In this document: positions 52,922-61,641 of the stretch, piece by piece
Layout: each line of letters starts with the position of its first letter
Position numbering within the stretch: position 1 is the stretch's first letter
Assembly: GCA_035353395.1 (NCBI GenBank)
Contig: DAOPZL010000012.1
Location: 7,831-71,830 of the forward strand
DNA length: 64,000 nt
From: UBA1801 sp035353395
Lineage (GTDB): Bacteria > Acidobacteriota > Holophagae > Holophagales > Holophagaceae
Reading direction: 5' to 3'
Translations under genes and position numbers: made by a program
The notes under the pieces: generated by a model
The model's input: the letters and a program-made list of their open reading frames with translations, nothing else
Database searches by the model: none
What the model was told of the DNA's origin: nothing

Positions 52922-54204
52922 CCACACTCATCCTCGGCGGCGGGGTCACCGGCCTTCTGGCGGGCTGGCACCTGCATCGGCGCGGGGAGGCCGTGGAGGT
53001 CTGGGAGGCGGCGGCGGTGCCGGGGGGCTGGGTGCAGACCTTGCCCTGGCCCGCGGCGGACGGACGGCCCGGCCGGTACGAACGGGGACCCCAGGGGATC
53101 CTGGTCAGCCCGGGCTCGGCGGCGGACAGGCTCTTCAAGTCCCTCGACCTGGAACTGCGGAGCCCCGGGCGAGGGGCGCGCTGGGTGGGGAAGGGGGGCC
53201 GCCTGGTGCCGGTCCCGGCCCATCCGGCCGGCTTGATGTTCTCTCCCCTCATGACCTGGCGCACCAAGCTCCGCATGGCCCTGGAGCCCTTCCAGGCGGT
53301 GGGACCGGAGGAGCCCGAGGAGGGCCTGGAGGAATTCATCGCGCGCCGGGCCGGCAAGGGGATGGCGCGGGAACTCCTGCCGCCGATGGTGGCCGGGATC
53401 CTGGCGGCCCCGCCCGGCCTCCTGAGCGTGGACGCCATCCCGAGGATGCGGCAGTGGGAGGCCTACGGTAGCCTGTTCAGCGGGATGCGCAAGGGGGGGA
53501 TCAGCCACCTCATGGTGCCCGAGGGCGGGATGGGGGGACTGACGGGACGGCTGGCGGAACGGGGACCTCGGCTCCGCCTCGGGCTGCGGGCGACCTGCCT
53601 GGAAGCTCTCCCGGGCGGCCGCTGGCGGATCCGCGCGGAAGGGCACGAGGCCGAGGCGGAACGGGTGATCCTCGCCCTGCCGGCCTTCGAGGCGGCGGCG
53701 CTGCTGGGCCCCGTGGCCGAGGCGAGCGCCGAGGCGCTGAGGTCCATGCCCTACACCTCCGTGAAGCTGTGGCACAGCCGCCACGACCTCCTGCCGCCCT
53801 ACTCGGACGGGTTCGGGTTCCTGATCCATCCCTCGGAGGGCGTGCCCTACCTGGGGACGCTGGTGCCTTCCTGGATCGACAAGGCCTGCGCCCCGCCCGG
53901 CGTCATGCAGCTCCGCAGCTTCATCGGCGACTCCGGGCTCTGGGGGGATCCGCGGCCCGGGGAACCCAAGGACTGGGCCTGGACCGAGCGGACCCTCCGG
54001 CACTGGCTGCCGGCCCTGGCCGTTCCGAGCCAGGTGCGGGAAGAGCTGAGCCCGAACGCCATCCCTCGGGCCGAGAAGGGACACCGCGGCAGGGTGCGCC
54101 AGGCCTTGGGAGGGCTGCCCGAGGGCCTGGACTGGATCAGCAACGCCCGCTTCGGCCCGGGGGTCCGGGACGTCATCGAAGGGGTCGAGGCCTGGCTGGG
54201 CTGA
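52918..54204 (+). CDS. hemY: Protoporphyrinogen oxidase (HemY/HemG-flavin type)
   Basis: 428 residues. FAD-binding TTLILGGGVTGLLAGWHLHRRG, then EVWEAAAVPGG. The middle has SVDAIPRMRQWEAYGSL and GGISHLMVPEGGMGGLTGRL, as in PpoX flavoproteins. It oxidises protoporphyrinogen IX to protoporphyrin IX, normally with oxygen. Last gene of the operon. It overlaps hemH by 4 bp (ATGA). Confidence 0.88.
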   Translation: MTTLILGGGVTGLLAGWHLHRRGEAVEVWEAAAVPGGWVQTLPWPAADGRPGRYERGPQGILVSPGSAADRLFKSLDLELRSPGRGARWVGKGGRLVPVPAHPAGLMFSPLMTWRTKLRMALEPFQAVGPEEPEEGLEEFIARRAGKGMARELLPPMVAGILAAPPGLLSVDAIPRMRQWEAYGSLFSGMRKGGISHLMVPEGGMGGLTGRLAERGPRLRLGLRATCLEALPGGRWRIRAEGHEAEAERVILALPAFEAAALLGPVAEASAEALRSMPYTSVKLWHSRHDLLPPYSDGFGFLIHPSEGVPYLGTLVPSWIDKACAPPGVMQLRSFIGDSGLWGDPRPGEPKDWAWTERTLRHWLPALAVPSQVREELSPNAIPRAEKGHRGRVRQALGGLPEGLDWISNARFGPGVRDVIEGVEAWLG

Positions 54205-54313
54205 GGCCGGGGCCCTGCCCGCGGGACGTAGTCTTTGGATTTGCAGCAGTTCCTCGGGAAACACCCCGCGCCGGAGCCGTCCCCCTCGCGCAGGCTCCCG
54301 GGGGCGGCGATGG

Positions 54314-54409
54314 GCTGGAGACTTGACTGGAGCAGGGGGCACTCCCGAACCCGCGGCATACAGCTCTCACCCCGATCCGTACGGCTCGAGGAATCCCCCC
54401 TGCGCCAGC
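54314..54409. other. Structured intergenic region between hemY and recA
   Basis: GCAGGGGG (54332-54339) pairs with CCCCCTGC (54396-54403), flanked by GCTGG (54314-54318) and CCAGC (54405-54409). A separate GGAGCC/GGCTCC pair lies just upstream. The whole 273-bp gap is non-coding. Nested stems separated by an asymmetric loop could belong to an RNA gene, but no family consensus was recognised; it may only be a terminator region. Confidence 0.3.
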
Positions 54410-54477
54410 AAGCCTTTTCGCCGGGACTCCTCCAGGTCCCTGATCCCAAGTGTCCCGAAAGGGGAACGGGTTCCCGA

Positions 54478-55530
54478 CTAGGCCCCCATGGGCTTCAATC
54501 CCAGCTTCTCGCGGATCTGGATCTCGATCTCGTCCGCCAGCTCCGGATTGTCCTTCAGGAGCGTCTTCACGTTCTCGGCACCCTGGCCCAGGCGGCTGTC
54601 CTTGTAGGAGAACCAGGAGCCGCTCTTCTGGATGATCTCCAGCTGCGTGCCCAGCTCCACCAGCTCGCTGGTGCGGCTGATGCCCTCGCCGTACATGATG
54701 TCGAAGGTGGCGACCTTGAGGGGCGGGGCGACCTTGTTCTTGACGACCTTGACCTTGGTCTTCTTGCCCGTGACGGAGGAATCCTCGTCCTTGGCCGCCA
54801 CCAGGGGATCGCCCGTGTTGCCCTTGATGCTCTGGATGCTGCGCACGTCCAGGCGGACGGTGGCGTAGAACTTGAGGGCGTTCCCGCCGGTGGTGGTCTC
54901 GGGGTTCCCGAACATCACCCCGATCTTCATGCGGATCTGGTTGATGAAGACCACGCAGGTGTTGGTCTTGCTGATGGTGGCCGTCATCTTGCGCAGGGCC
55001 TGGCTCATGAGCCGGGCCTGGAGGCCCACGTGGCTGTCCCCCATCTCCCCGTCGATCTCGGCCTTGGGCACCAGGGCGGCGACGGAGTCGATGACGATGA
55101 TGTCCAGGGCCCCGCTGCGGACCAGCTGGTCGCAGATCTCCAGGGCCTGCTCCCCGCTGTCCGGCTGGCTGATGAACAGGTTGTCGATGTCCACGCCGAG
55201 CTTCTTGGCGTACTCGGGGTCCAGGGCATGCTCCGCGTCGATGTAGGCGGCCAGGCCCCCCTTCTTCTGGGCCTGGGCGACCATGTGCAAGGCGAGCGTG
55301 GTCTTGCCGCTGGATTCGGGGCCGTAGACTTCAACGACGCGGCCCTTGGGGACTCCGCCGACGCCGAGGGCCGCGTCGAGGGCGATGGACCCCGTGGAGA
55401 TGACGTCGATCCCCTCGGCGTTCATGTGGTCGCCCAGCTTCATGATGGCGCCTTTGCCGAAGGCCCGCTCGATATCCGCCAGGGTGCGGTTGAGGACTTT
55501 CAGGCGATCATCTTGGTCTACGGCGGGCAT
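54478..55530 (-). CDS. recA: Recombinase A
   Basis: 350 residues. Walker A GPESSGKTTLALH, IDAEHALDPEYAKKLGVDID, and loop L2 region FINQIRMKIGVMFGNPETTTGGNALKFYA are standard. It drives homologous recombination and LexA self-cleavage. The ATG at 55530 has GAGGAG upstream; longer upstream readings lack RecA homology and cross an AT-rich promoter region. It ends EKLGLKPMGA, without a long acidic tail. No recX follows. Confidence 0.97.
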   Translation of the reverse strand: MPAVDQDDRLKVLNRTLADIERAFGKGAIMKLGDHMNAEGIDVISTGSIALDAALGVGGVPKGRVVEVYGPESSGKTTLALHMVAQAQKKGGLAAYIDAEHALDPEYAKKLGVDIDNLFISQPDSGEQALEICDQLVRSGALDIIVIDSVAALVPKAEIDGEMGDSHVGLQARLMSQALRKMTATISKTNTCVVFINQIRMKIGVMFGNPETTTGGNALKFYATVRLDVRSIQSIKGNTGDPLVAAKDEDSSVTGKKTKVKVVKNKVAPPLKVATFDIMYGEGISRTSELVELGTQLEIIQKSGSWFSYKDSRLGQGAENVKTLLKDNPELADEIEIQIREKLGLKPMGA

Positions 55531-55599
55531 GGGAGACTCCTCGTTCAGCTGGACAGCTCTCAGGATGGAACGGAAAGCGAAAAAAACAAGAAAAATCTT

Positions 55600-55623
55600 C
55601 AGGAACCTGGAACCCTTTTCCTG
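55600..55623. promoter_or_regulatory. Possible operator in the recA / histidine-kinase divergent region
   Basis: CAGGAA (55600-55605) and TTCCTG (55618-55623) are inverted repeats around a 12-bp spacer holding part of a direct repeat GGAACC (55602-55607 and 55609-55614). It lies 70 bp before recA in a locally AT-rich segment (AAAAAAACAAGAAAAA). It does not fit the LexA boxes I know, so its regulator is open. Confidence 0.3.
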
Positions 55624-55660
55624 AAAGCCAGGATCACATGATTCGTGCAGCCTGAACGAT

Positions 55661-58195
55661 ATGATGAAAGTGCATCGACTCGCCAGGATGGATCCACCCA
55701 TGCGCCACCCGCAGCTTGCAGCCTTCCTTGCCCGCCTCGAGGACGCGGGGCAGATCCTGCCGTCGGGAGCGGAATGGGAGGCCTTCCTGGAGGGGGTCGG
55801 AACGGCCATGGACCTGGCCGAGCGGCCCCAGGCCCAGGAACTGGCGCGCTACCAGTCCCTGGTGGCCCACCTGAGGGAGGTCGTGTTCCAGATCGACCTC
55901 GAGGGCCGCTGGTCCCTCCTGAACGACGCCTGGACCGTGGTGACGGGTTTCACGGAGGCCGAGAGCCTGGGGCAGCCCTTCCTGGGCTACATGCACCCCG
56001 AGGACAAGGGGCGCTACCTCAACGCGCTCACCTACGCCATGGAGACCGGCCAGGACGCCGTCCGAGGGGAGTTCCGGTTCGCCACCAAGGACGGGGCCTA
56101 CCGCTGGGTGGAGCTCTACAACCGCATCACCGCGGACCAGAACGGGGTCGTGGTGGGCGTCTCCGGCACCCTCAACGACATCACCGAGCGGAAGCGCTCC
56201 GAGCGGGTGCTGTACACCATCACGTCCCGCCTCCGCTCCCTCATCGAGAACATGCAGGCCGGCATCCTCGTGGAGACCCAGGACCGCGAGATCGCCCTGA
56301 TCAACGAGACCTTCTGCGCCATGTTCCAGATCCCGGTGCCCGCCCACATGCTCGCGGACAGCCGGGCCACGGAACTCCTCGAGATGTGCCTGGAGCAGGT
56401 GCGGGATCCCGGGCTCGAGGAAAGGCGGCTGCGGGAGGTCCTCCAGGCTGGGGTGATCCGCAACGGGATCGAGTTCGCCATGAAGGACGGCCGGGTGCTC
56501 GCCATGGACTTCGTGCCCATCACGCGCGAGAAGGACTTCTTCGGGCACTTCTGGCAGTTCCACGACATCACGGAACGCAAGCGGGCGGAGGAAGAGCTCA
56601 CCCGGGCGGCCGAGAAGCTGGAGTGGAAGAACTGGGAGCTGGCCCAGGCCCGGGACAAGGCCCTGGAACTCTCGAACCTGAAATCGGACTTCCTGGCGAA
56701 CATGAGCCACGAGATCCGGACGCCCATGAACGGCATCATCGGCATGACCGGCCTCCTGCTCGAGACGTCGCTGACCGAGGAGCAGCGGGAGTACGCGGAG
56801 ACCGTGCGGAGCAGCGCGGACAGCCTCCTCAGGCTCATCAACGACATCCTGGACTTCTCCAAGATCGAGGCCGGCAAGCTCACCCTCGAGCACATCGAAT
56901 TCGACTTCCAGGAAGTGCTGGAGGACCTCCTGGTGGTGGTGGGCGTCAAGGCGCACGCCAAGGGGATCGAGCTGCTCACCTTCCTGGGGCCCGAGGTTCC
57001 GCTGAAGGTCAAGGGCGATCCCGTGCGCTTCCGGCAGGTGCTCACCAACCTGCTGGACAACGCCATCAAGTTCACCTCCCAGGGGGCCGTGGAGGTGCGC
57101 ATCCACGTCGCGGGGAAGGAGGGCGCGAACCTCCTCCTGAAGGTGGAGGTGAAGGACGTGGGCGTCGGCATGCGCCCCGAGGTCGTGGAGAAGCTCTTCC
57201 AGTCCTTCTTCCAGGGCGACAGCTCCACGACGCGGCAGTACGGCGGGACCGGTCTCGGGCTGGCCATCTGCAGGCGCCTCTGCGAGCTCATGGGCGGCAG
57301 CATCGGCGTGGAGAGCCGGCTGGGCGTGGGGAGCACCTTCTGGTTCACCCTGCGCATGGAGCCCCTCGCCGCGCCCCCCCCGGCGATGACCTCCTCCCCC
57401 CTCGTCTTCCTCTGCGGGCTCCCGGCGGACACCTACCGCGTGGCGAAGGCGCAGCTCGCGGCGTGGGGGGTGGAGAGCCGCTTCCTTCAGCCCGCGCTCG
57501 AGTCGCTGGAGACCCTGACGAAGTGCCCCCGGGCCGTCCTCCTGTGCGGCTCCCTGGGCGGCGCGCCGAACCGGGAGTTCTGCCAGGCGCTGTTCCGGGA
57601 GGACCATTCCCGGACGCTCCGCTGCGTGCAGCTCGTGCCCCTCTACGGGACCTCGGAGCGGACGGAAGGGAGCCGGATCGGTTTCCGGGAATTCCTGACC
57701 ACGCCGCTGCGGCCCTCCCAGCTGCGGAGCCTCGTGGAGGGCGCGCCTCCCTCCAGGGCCCAGAGCGAGGAGCGCGCGGTCGTGGCCCAGGTCCCCGGGA
57801 CTCGGCCCCAGAAGTGGCGGCTGCTGCTGGTGGAGGACAATGCGGTGAACCAGAAGGTCGCGCTGGCGGTGCTGGGCAGGCTCGGCTACCGCGCGGACCT
57901 CGCCGGGAACGGCGCGGAGGCCGTGACTTCGGCCGCCGCGCGCCCCTACGACCTCATCCTGATGGACTGCCAGATGCCGGTCATGGACGGCTTCGAGGCC
58001 ACGCGCCGCATCCGCGAGGCCCAGGTCGGCTCGAGGCGGGTCCCCATCCTGGCCATGACCGCCAACGCCATGCAGGGGGACCGCGAGCGTTGCCTGCAGG
58101 CGGGCATGGACGACTACATCCCGAAGCCCGTGACCCTGGATACACTTCGGGTCGCACTCCAGCGCTGGCTGCCGCCGGCCGGCGCGCTTGCCTGA
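55661..58195 (+). CDS. Hybrid histidine kinase (PAS-PAS-HisKA-HATPase-degenerate REC-REC)
   Basis: 844 residues, cytoplasmic. Two PAS domains (about 65-185 and 200-310) are followed by the dimerisation domain with His350 (FLANMSHEIRTPMNG), N-box DNAIKFTS and G-box YGGTGLGLAIC. A first receiver-like domain (about 585-705) lacks the phospho-acceptor Asp and the conserved Lys (LTTPLR). A second receiver is intact with Asp769 (LILMDCQMPVMDGFEA). The start is uncertain: 55661, 55688 or 55700; none has a strong ribosome site. It is followed by a PilZ-like gene 12 bp away. Confidence 0.9.
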   Translation: MMKVHRLARMDPPMRHPQLAAFLARLEDAGQILPSGAEWEAFLEGVGTAMDLAERPQAQELARYQSLVAHLREVVFQIDLEGRWSLLNDAWTVVTGFTEAESLGQPFLGYMHPEDKGRYLNALTYAMETGQDAVRGEFRFATKDGAYRWVELYNRITADQNGVVVGVSGTLNDITERKRSERVLYTITSRLRSLIENMQAGILVETQDREIALINETFCAMFQIPVPAHMLADSRATELLEMCLEQVRDPGLEERRLREVLQAGVIRNGIEFAMKDGRVLAMDFVPITREKDFFGHFWQFHDITERKRAEEELTRAAEKLEWKNWELAQARDKALELSNLKSDFLANMSHEIRTPMNGIIGMTGLLLETSLTEEQREYAETVRSSADSLLRLINDILDFSKIEAGKLTLEHIEFDFQEVLEDLLVVVGVKAHAKGIELLTFLGPEVPLKVKGDPVRFRQVLTNLLDNAIKFTSQGAVEVRIHVAGKEGANLLLKVEVKDVGVGMRPEVVEKLFQSFFQGDSSTTRQYGGTGLGLAICRRLCELMGGSIGVESRLGVGSTFWFTLRMEPLAAPPPAMTSSPLVFLCGLPADTYRVAKAQLAAWGVESRFLQPALESLETLTKCPRAVLLCGSLGGAPNREFCQALFREDHSRTLRCVQLVPLYGTSERTEGSRIGFREFLTTPLRPSQLRSLVEGAPPSRAQSEERAVVAQVPGTRPQKWRLLLVEDNAVNQKVALAVLGRLGYRADLAGNGAEAVTSAAARPYDLILMDCQMPVMDGFEATRRIREAQVGSRRVPILAMTANAMQGDRERCLQAGMDDYIPKPVTLDTLRVALQRWLPPAGALA

Positions 58196-58207
58196 ATCGA
58201 GCAGACC

Positions 58208-59371
58208 ATGGCCAATGAACGCATCGTGGAAGACCGGTTCGCCATCCAGATGGTCCTTCAGCGCCTCTACCTGGCGAACGAGAAGATCACCCTCGCCTAT
58301 CGGGAGAACCGGGGCGAGTTCCAGATCCTGGGCAGCGAGGAGGACAAGTTCTGCGTGATCATGCCCTCCAGGCAGTTCCTTGACTGGGGGCTGGCCAAGG
58401 GGGAGAAGCTGGCCCTGAACCTCGAGGACCGGGGCTTCAAGTACGAGTCCGTGGTCCTCTGCGAAGGCAGCGGGGAGATGGAGGGCTTCAAGTGCTGCCT
58501 CCTCGGGACGCCGAGGCTCCTGAGGCGCTCGGACGGCTATCGCCTCGCGGAGTTCGTCCCCGAGACGGCCCCGCTCTGCACCTTCAGCAACAGCCGCAGC
58601 TCGCTCATGGAAGCGCAGGTGAAGGGGTTCGGCCTGGAGGGCCTGGAGCTGACCTTCAAGGACAACCGCCAGGACATCCACGAGGCCCTGCGCATGGGGG
58701 AGGAGTCGACGCTGGACGTGCCCCTGGAGGGGAATTTCCGCCTGATCACGCCGGCCAAGGTCGCCTACTTCGGCGACACCTTCGTGGGCCTGAAGTTCAC
58801 GGATCAGGGCGACAGCGCCCTCCTTGGGCAGTACCGGAACTGGGTCGGGAACCAGCAGCTGCTGCAGATCCAGAAGGACCGGGAGAGCTTCGCGGCCGGG
58901 GAAACCCGGGGCGCGGCCCGCATGTCCAAGGGGCTGGAACTCCCGGCCCTGCGCACCTGGGTGGAGCGGGACCCGTCCATCCTCTTCCTCACGGAGAAGG
59001 AGGAGCTCGTCAGGCGGCTGGCGGAGGGCCTCGGGCGCAAGTTCGGGATCATGAGCCTGGACTACATCAAGGGGAAGGTCCGCCCCTTCCTGAAGGCCCA
59101 GGGCGGAGACGAGCCCGGCTGGGGCAAGGTCCGGCTGATCGTCATCCACAACCAGCTCCGGCTGGCCAGTCCCCTGGAACTCTGCCGCCAGGTCGTCGAG
59201 CAGGAAGGCTGTCCGCTGCCCGTGATGCTGGCGGGGACGGAGGAGGATGTGGACCTGAAGCGCAACCGCGCCCTGGCGGCCGGGGCCGTGGACTACATCC
59301 CCCTGGAGCCGTTCCGGATCCTCGCGGTGCTCCGGAAACTGGACGAGACCCTCAGGATGTTCGAAGGCTAG
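58208..59371 (+). CDS. PilZ/YcgR-like protein with a C-terminal pseudo-receiver
   Basis: 387 residues. Residues about 10-90 resemble the YcgR N-domain and about 100-220 a PilZ fold (LLRRSDGYRLAEF, then VKGFGLEGLELTF). The cyclic-di-GMP motifs are weak (R-x4-R for R-x3-R; GFGLEG for D/N-x-S-x-x-G). From about 255 a receiver fold follows (SILFLTEKEELVRRLAE, RLIVIHNQLRLASPLEL, GAVDYIPLEPFR) with the Asp and Lys of receivers missing. It is 12 bp after the hybrid kinase, so likely its partner. The stop overlaps the convergent glycosyltransferase by 4 bp. Confidence 0.65.
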   Translation: MANERIVEDRFAIQMVLQRLYLANEKITLAYRENRGEFQILGSEEDKFCVIMPSRQFLDWGLAKGEKLALNLEDRGFKYESVVLCEGSGEMEGFKCCLLGTPRLLRRSDGYRLAEFVPETAPLCTFSNSRSSLMEAQVKGFGLEGLELTFKDNRQDIHEALRMGEESTLDVPLEGNFRLITPAKVAYFGDTFVGLKFTDQGDSALLGQYRNWVGNQQLLQIQKDRESFAAGETRGAARMSKGLELPALRTWVERDPSILFLTEKEELVRRLAEGLGRKFGIMSLDYIKGKVRPFLKAQGGDEPGWGKVRLIVIHNQLRLASPLELCRQVVEQEGCPLPVMLAGTEEDVDLKRNRALAAGAVDYIPLEPFRILAVLRKLDETLRMFEG

Positions 59372-60498
59372 ATCCGCACCTTTCGACCCTTCCAGCGGAA
59401 GGACCTCCGGGCGCGGTCCACGAAGGCCCCGGCCAGGCCGGCGGCGGCGGCCAGCCCGGCCAGGGGCCACAGGATCCAGATCCAGTCCATGGGCCTGGCC
59501 GAGAGGCGATAGTGGGTCTCGCCCACGAGGGCCGGCCAGACGACCCAGAGCGTGACACCGGCCAGGGACCAGTGCCCGACCGACAGCCAGACCGGGCTCA
59601 GCGAAAGCACGACCAGGACCAGGAGCACGGCCGGGGCCAGGGGCCAAAGGCGGGCGGCGCCGAGGGCGTCCTTCCGGGCCCCGCGCAGGATCTCGGACAG
59701 CCCGTGGTACTTGCGGAGGTGAAGATCCGGTCCTCCCCTGGCCACGCGGTTCGCGAAACCGGCCTGCTTGACGCGCCGCGCCAGTCCCATGGCGTCGAGG
59801 ATCTCCCGGGGAGCCGCCGCATGCCCGCCGACGGCCTCGTAGACCTTCCGCCGCACGAGCGTGAACCCTCCGGTCCCGCAGAAGAACCTGCCGTGGGGAT
59901 CGGAAATGCTCCGGGGGGGGAGGAACCACAGGAAGTGGGTCATGGCGGGGGGAACGCAGACGCGCTCCGCGGGGGTGACGGCGTCCACGGCGGGGACCAG
60001 GGCCAGGAGATCGGCGCCGTCCGCCGAGGCGTGGACGACGGCCCGGCGCAGGAGGGTCGGATGGGCCTGCACGTCCGCGTCGGCGAAGAGCAGCCATTCG
60101 GACGCCGCGGCCTCGGGCTGCAGGGAGGCCAGGTGGAGGGCGCGGTTCTTGCCGAGCCAGCCGGCGGGCAGGGCGTCCTGGCGGAGGACGCGGAGGCGGG
60201 GGTCGCGCGCCGCGCGTACCGCCAGGAGGGCCGGCGTGGGATCCGTGGAACCGTCGTCCACCACCAGGATCGACAGGCCCGGATAGTCCTGCGCCAGCCA
60301 CGAGTCCAGCGCAGGCCCCACCTCCAGGGCCTCGTCGCGGGCCGGGATGCAGATGCAGACGCCCGGGAGCGCCACGCGCTCGTCGGCGTCGGGAAGGTCG
60401 GGCAGTTCCCGCAGCCTTCTCTGGGTGACCCACCACTCCAGGACGAGGACGCCCAGGAGGCTCGCGGGAATCCAGCTCGGGAACGGGGGACAGTACAT
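59368..60498 (-). CDS. Family 2 glycosyltransferase with C-terminal membrane helices
   Basis: 376 residues. The GT-A core has CICIPARDEALEV, ILVVDDGSTDPTPALL, LFADADVQAHP, and TGGFTLVRRKVYEAVGGH; C-terminal membrane helices follow (SLSPVWLSVGHWSLAG). The pattern (WLGKNRALHLA) recalls the HpnB-like membrane glycosyltransferases of hopanoid or carotenoid-type clusters; the acceptor is not predictable here. The ATG at 60498 is chosen over upstream readings that have no homology. TAGGAT near 60525 may be its -10. Confidence 0.85.
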   Translation of the reverse strand: MYCPPFPSWIPASLLGVLVLEWWVTQRRLRELPDLPDADERVALPGVCICIPARDEALEVGPALDSWLAQDYPGLSILVVDDGSTDPTPALLAVRAARDPRLRVLRQDALPAGWLGKNRALHLASLQPEAAASEWLLFADADVQAHPTLLRRAVVHASADGADLLALVPAVDAVTPAERVCVPPAMTHFLWFLPPRSISDPHGRFFCGTGGFTLVRRKVYEAVGGHAAAPREILDAMGLARRVKQAGFANRVARGGPDLHLRKYHGLSEILRGARKDALGAARLWPLAPAVLLVLVVLSLSPVWLSVGHWSLAGVTLWVVWPALVGETHYRLSARPMDWIWILWPLAGLAAAAGLAGAFVDRARRSFRWKGRKVRI

Positions 60499-60601
60499 CG
60501 CTTCTCTCGGATGAGCCCATCCTACCGCGGCTGCCCCCGGACCTGACCCCTTGCGCGGATCCCCTTCGGATCCCACCCTGGGGGCGCGCGAGGAGGGCAT
60601 C

Positions 60602-61084
60602 ATGGCTTCCCGCAGGGGATCCTGGATGGTCGGAGCGCTGGGGCTCGCGGCGCTCTCTCCTCCGGGGTGCGGAAGGCAGGGCGCCAGGCCGGCCGTCGTG
60701 CAGGTCAAGTTCGACCTCTACGGGGGAGACAACAGCTTCGCGGCCACGATCTATGCCCAGGAGGTCGCCACCGGCGAGACCTTCTCGTTCCCCTACGGCC
60801 CGCACATGCCCTATCTCAGGATCGAGCTGAAGAAGCCCGGGAGGTATGTGTTCTACGCCCGCCTGGTCGAAGTCCCCGACGACTACCACTACGGCTACAC
60901 GAACGACAGGCCGGTCGCCTACGGGCACATGACCAACGGGGGGACCCAGGATCCCGCGGAAGCGAGCCTCATCGCCGTGGCCGTCGAGCCTGGCGGAAGC
61001 TACAAGGCCTACGTGAACGACCACTGGGCGGCGATCCCCACCCCCGGAAGGCCCGTGACCGTGCCCTGGCGTCCGGCTCCCTGA
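60602..61084 (+). CDS. Small lipoprotein of unknown function
   Basis: 160 residues. A signal with lipobox SPPGC ends at about residue 30, so it is membrane-anchored. The mature part is rich in tyrosine and glycine, with strand-turn-strand patterns (VQVKFDLYGGDNSF, GRYVFYARLVEVPDDYHYGYTN). I do not recognise a family. GAGGAGGG precedes the ATG. It converges on cobU. Confidence 0.6.
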   Translation: MASRRGSWMVGALGLAALSPPGCGRQGARPAVVQVKFDLYGGDNSFAATIYAQEVATGETFSFPYGPHMPYLRIELKKPGRYVFYARLVEVPDDYHYGYTNDRPVAYGHMTNGGTQDPAEASLIAVAVEPGGSYKAYVNDHWAAIPTPGRPVTVPWRPAP

Positions 61085-61090
61085 CGGACC

Positions 61091-61618
61091 CTACCGCGGA
61101 GGCTTGAGCCTCACGGGGCATCCCGCCACGCACAGCCAGGCCTCGTCGGCGGCCTGGGCGGTGGCCTGGGCGAGCCACCCGGCGAGGTCCCGGAACCGGC
61201 GCAGCTCAGGTTCGCCGGGGACGAGGCTCCATCCCACCTCGTTGCCGACGACCACCGTGGGCCAGGGCGCGTTGCGGAAATAGGCCAGCAGGCGGTTCCA
61301 GGCCCCCTGGATCGCGTCGTCCGAGGCCTCCATGCGCCCTCCCAGCCAGACGGTGAGGCAGTCCAGCAGGACGCCCGACGGGGGCGGATCCAGGTGGGAA
61401 AGGGCCTCCACCAGGTCTCCGGGCGCCTCGAGGGTCCGCCAGGTGGATGGGCGTTCCAGGCGATGGCGGCGGACCCGCTCCCGCATCTCCTCGTCCTCGG
61501 GGTCGATGCGGTAGGTGGCCGCATAGATCACCTGGTCGCCCCAGTCCCTGGCCATCTCGAGGGCGAAGCGGCTCTTGCCGCTGCGCACGGGTCCGGTGAC
61601 GAAGATGAGCTTCCCCAT
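61091..61618 (-). CDS. cobU: Adenosylcobinamide kinase / guanylyltransferase
   Basis: 175 residues. P-loop GPVRSGKSRFALEM, the covalent-GMP region RRHRLERPSTWRTLE (catalytic His), LLDCLTVWLGG and GNEVGWSLVPGEPELRRFRD are standard. It phosphorylates and guanylylates adenosylcobinamide in late cobalamin assembly or salvage. This matches the cobalamin need of KamDE elsewhere in the window, although it is unlinked. The stop is 6 bp from the convergent lipoprotein stop. Confidence 0.92.
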   Translation of the reverse strand: MGKLIFVTGPVRSGKSRFALEMARDWGDQVIYAATYRIDPEDEEMRERVRRHRLERPSTWRTLEAPGDLVEALSHLDPPPSGVLLDCLTVWLGGRMEASDDAIQGAWNRLLAYFRNAPWPTVVVGNEVGWSLVPGEPELRRFRDLAGWLAQATAQAADEAWLCVAGCPVRLKPPR

Positions 61619-61641
61619 GCCGACAGGCTAGCAGGCCCCGG

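Noticed and set aside
54235..55641. A plus-strand frame antisense to recA
   Set aside because: recA is complete on the minus strand; the antisense product has no homology.
55531..55660. LexA box for recA
   Set aside because: Neither CTGT-N8-ACAG, GTTC-N7-GTTC, GAAC-N4-GTTC nor the myxobacterial form fits. The GGAACC repeats have the wrong spacing.
55634..61024. A 5.4-kb open frame antisense to the hybrid kinase, PilZ-like gene and glycosyltransferase region
   Set aside because: High GC leaves few stops in the antisense frame. The product is His/Gly/Leu/Val-biased with no domain, and real genes on the other strand explain the sequence.
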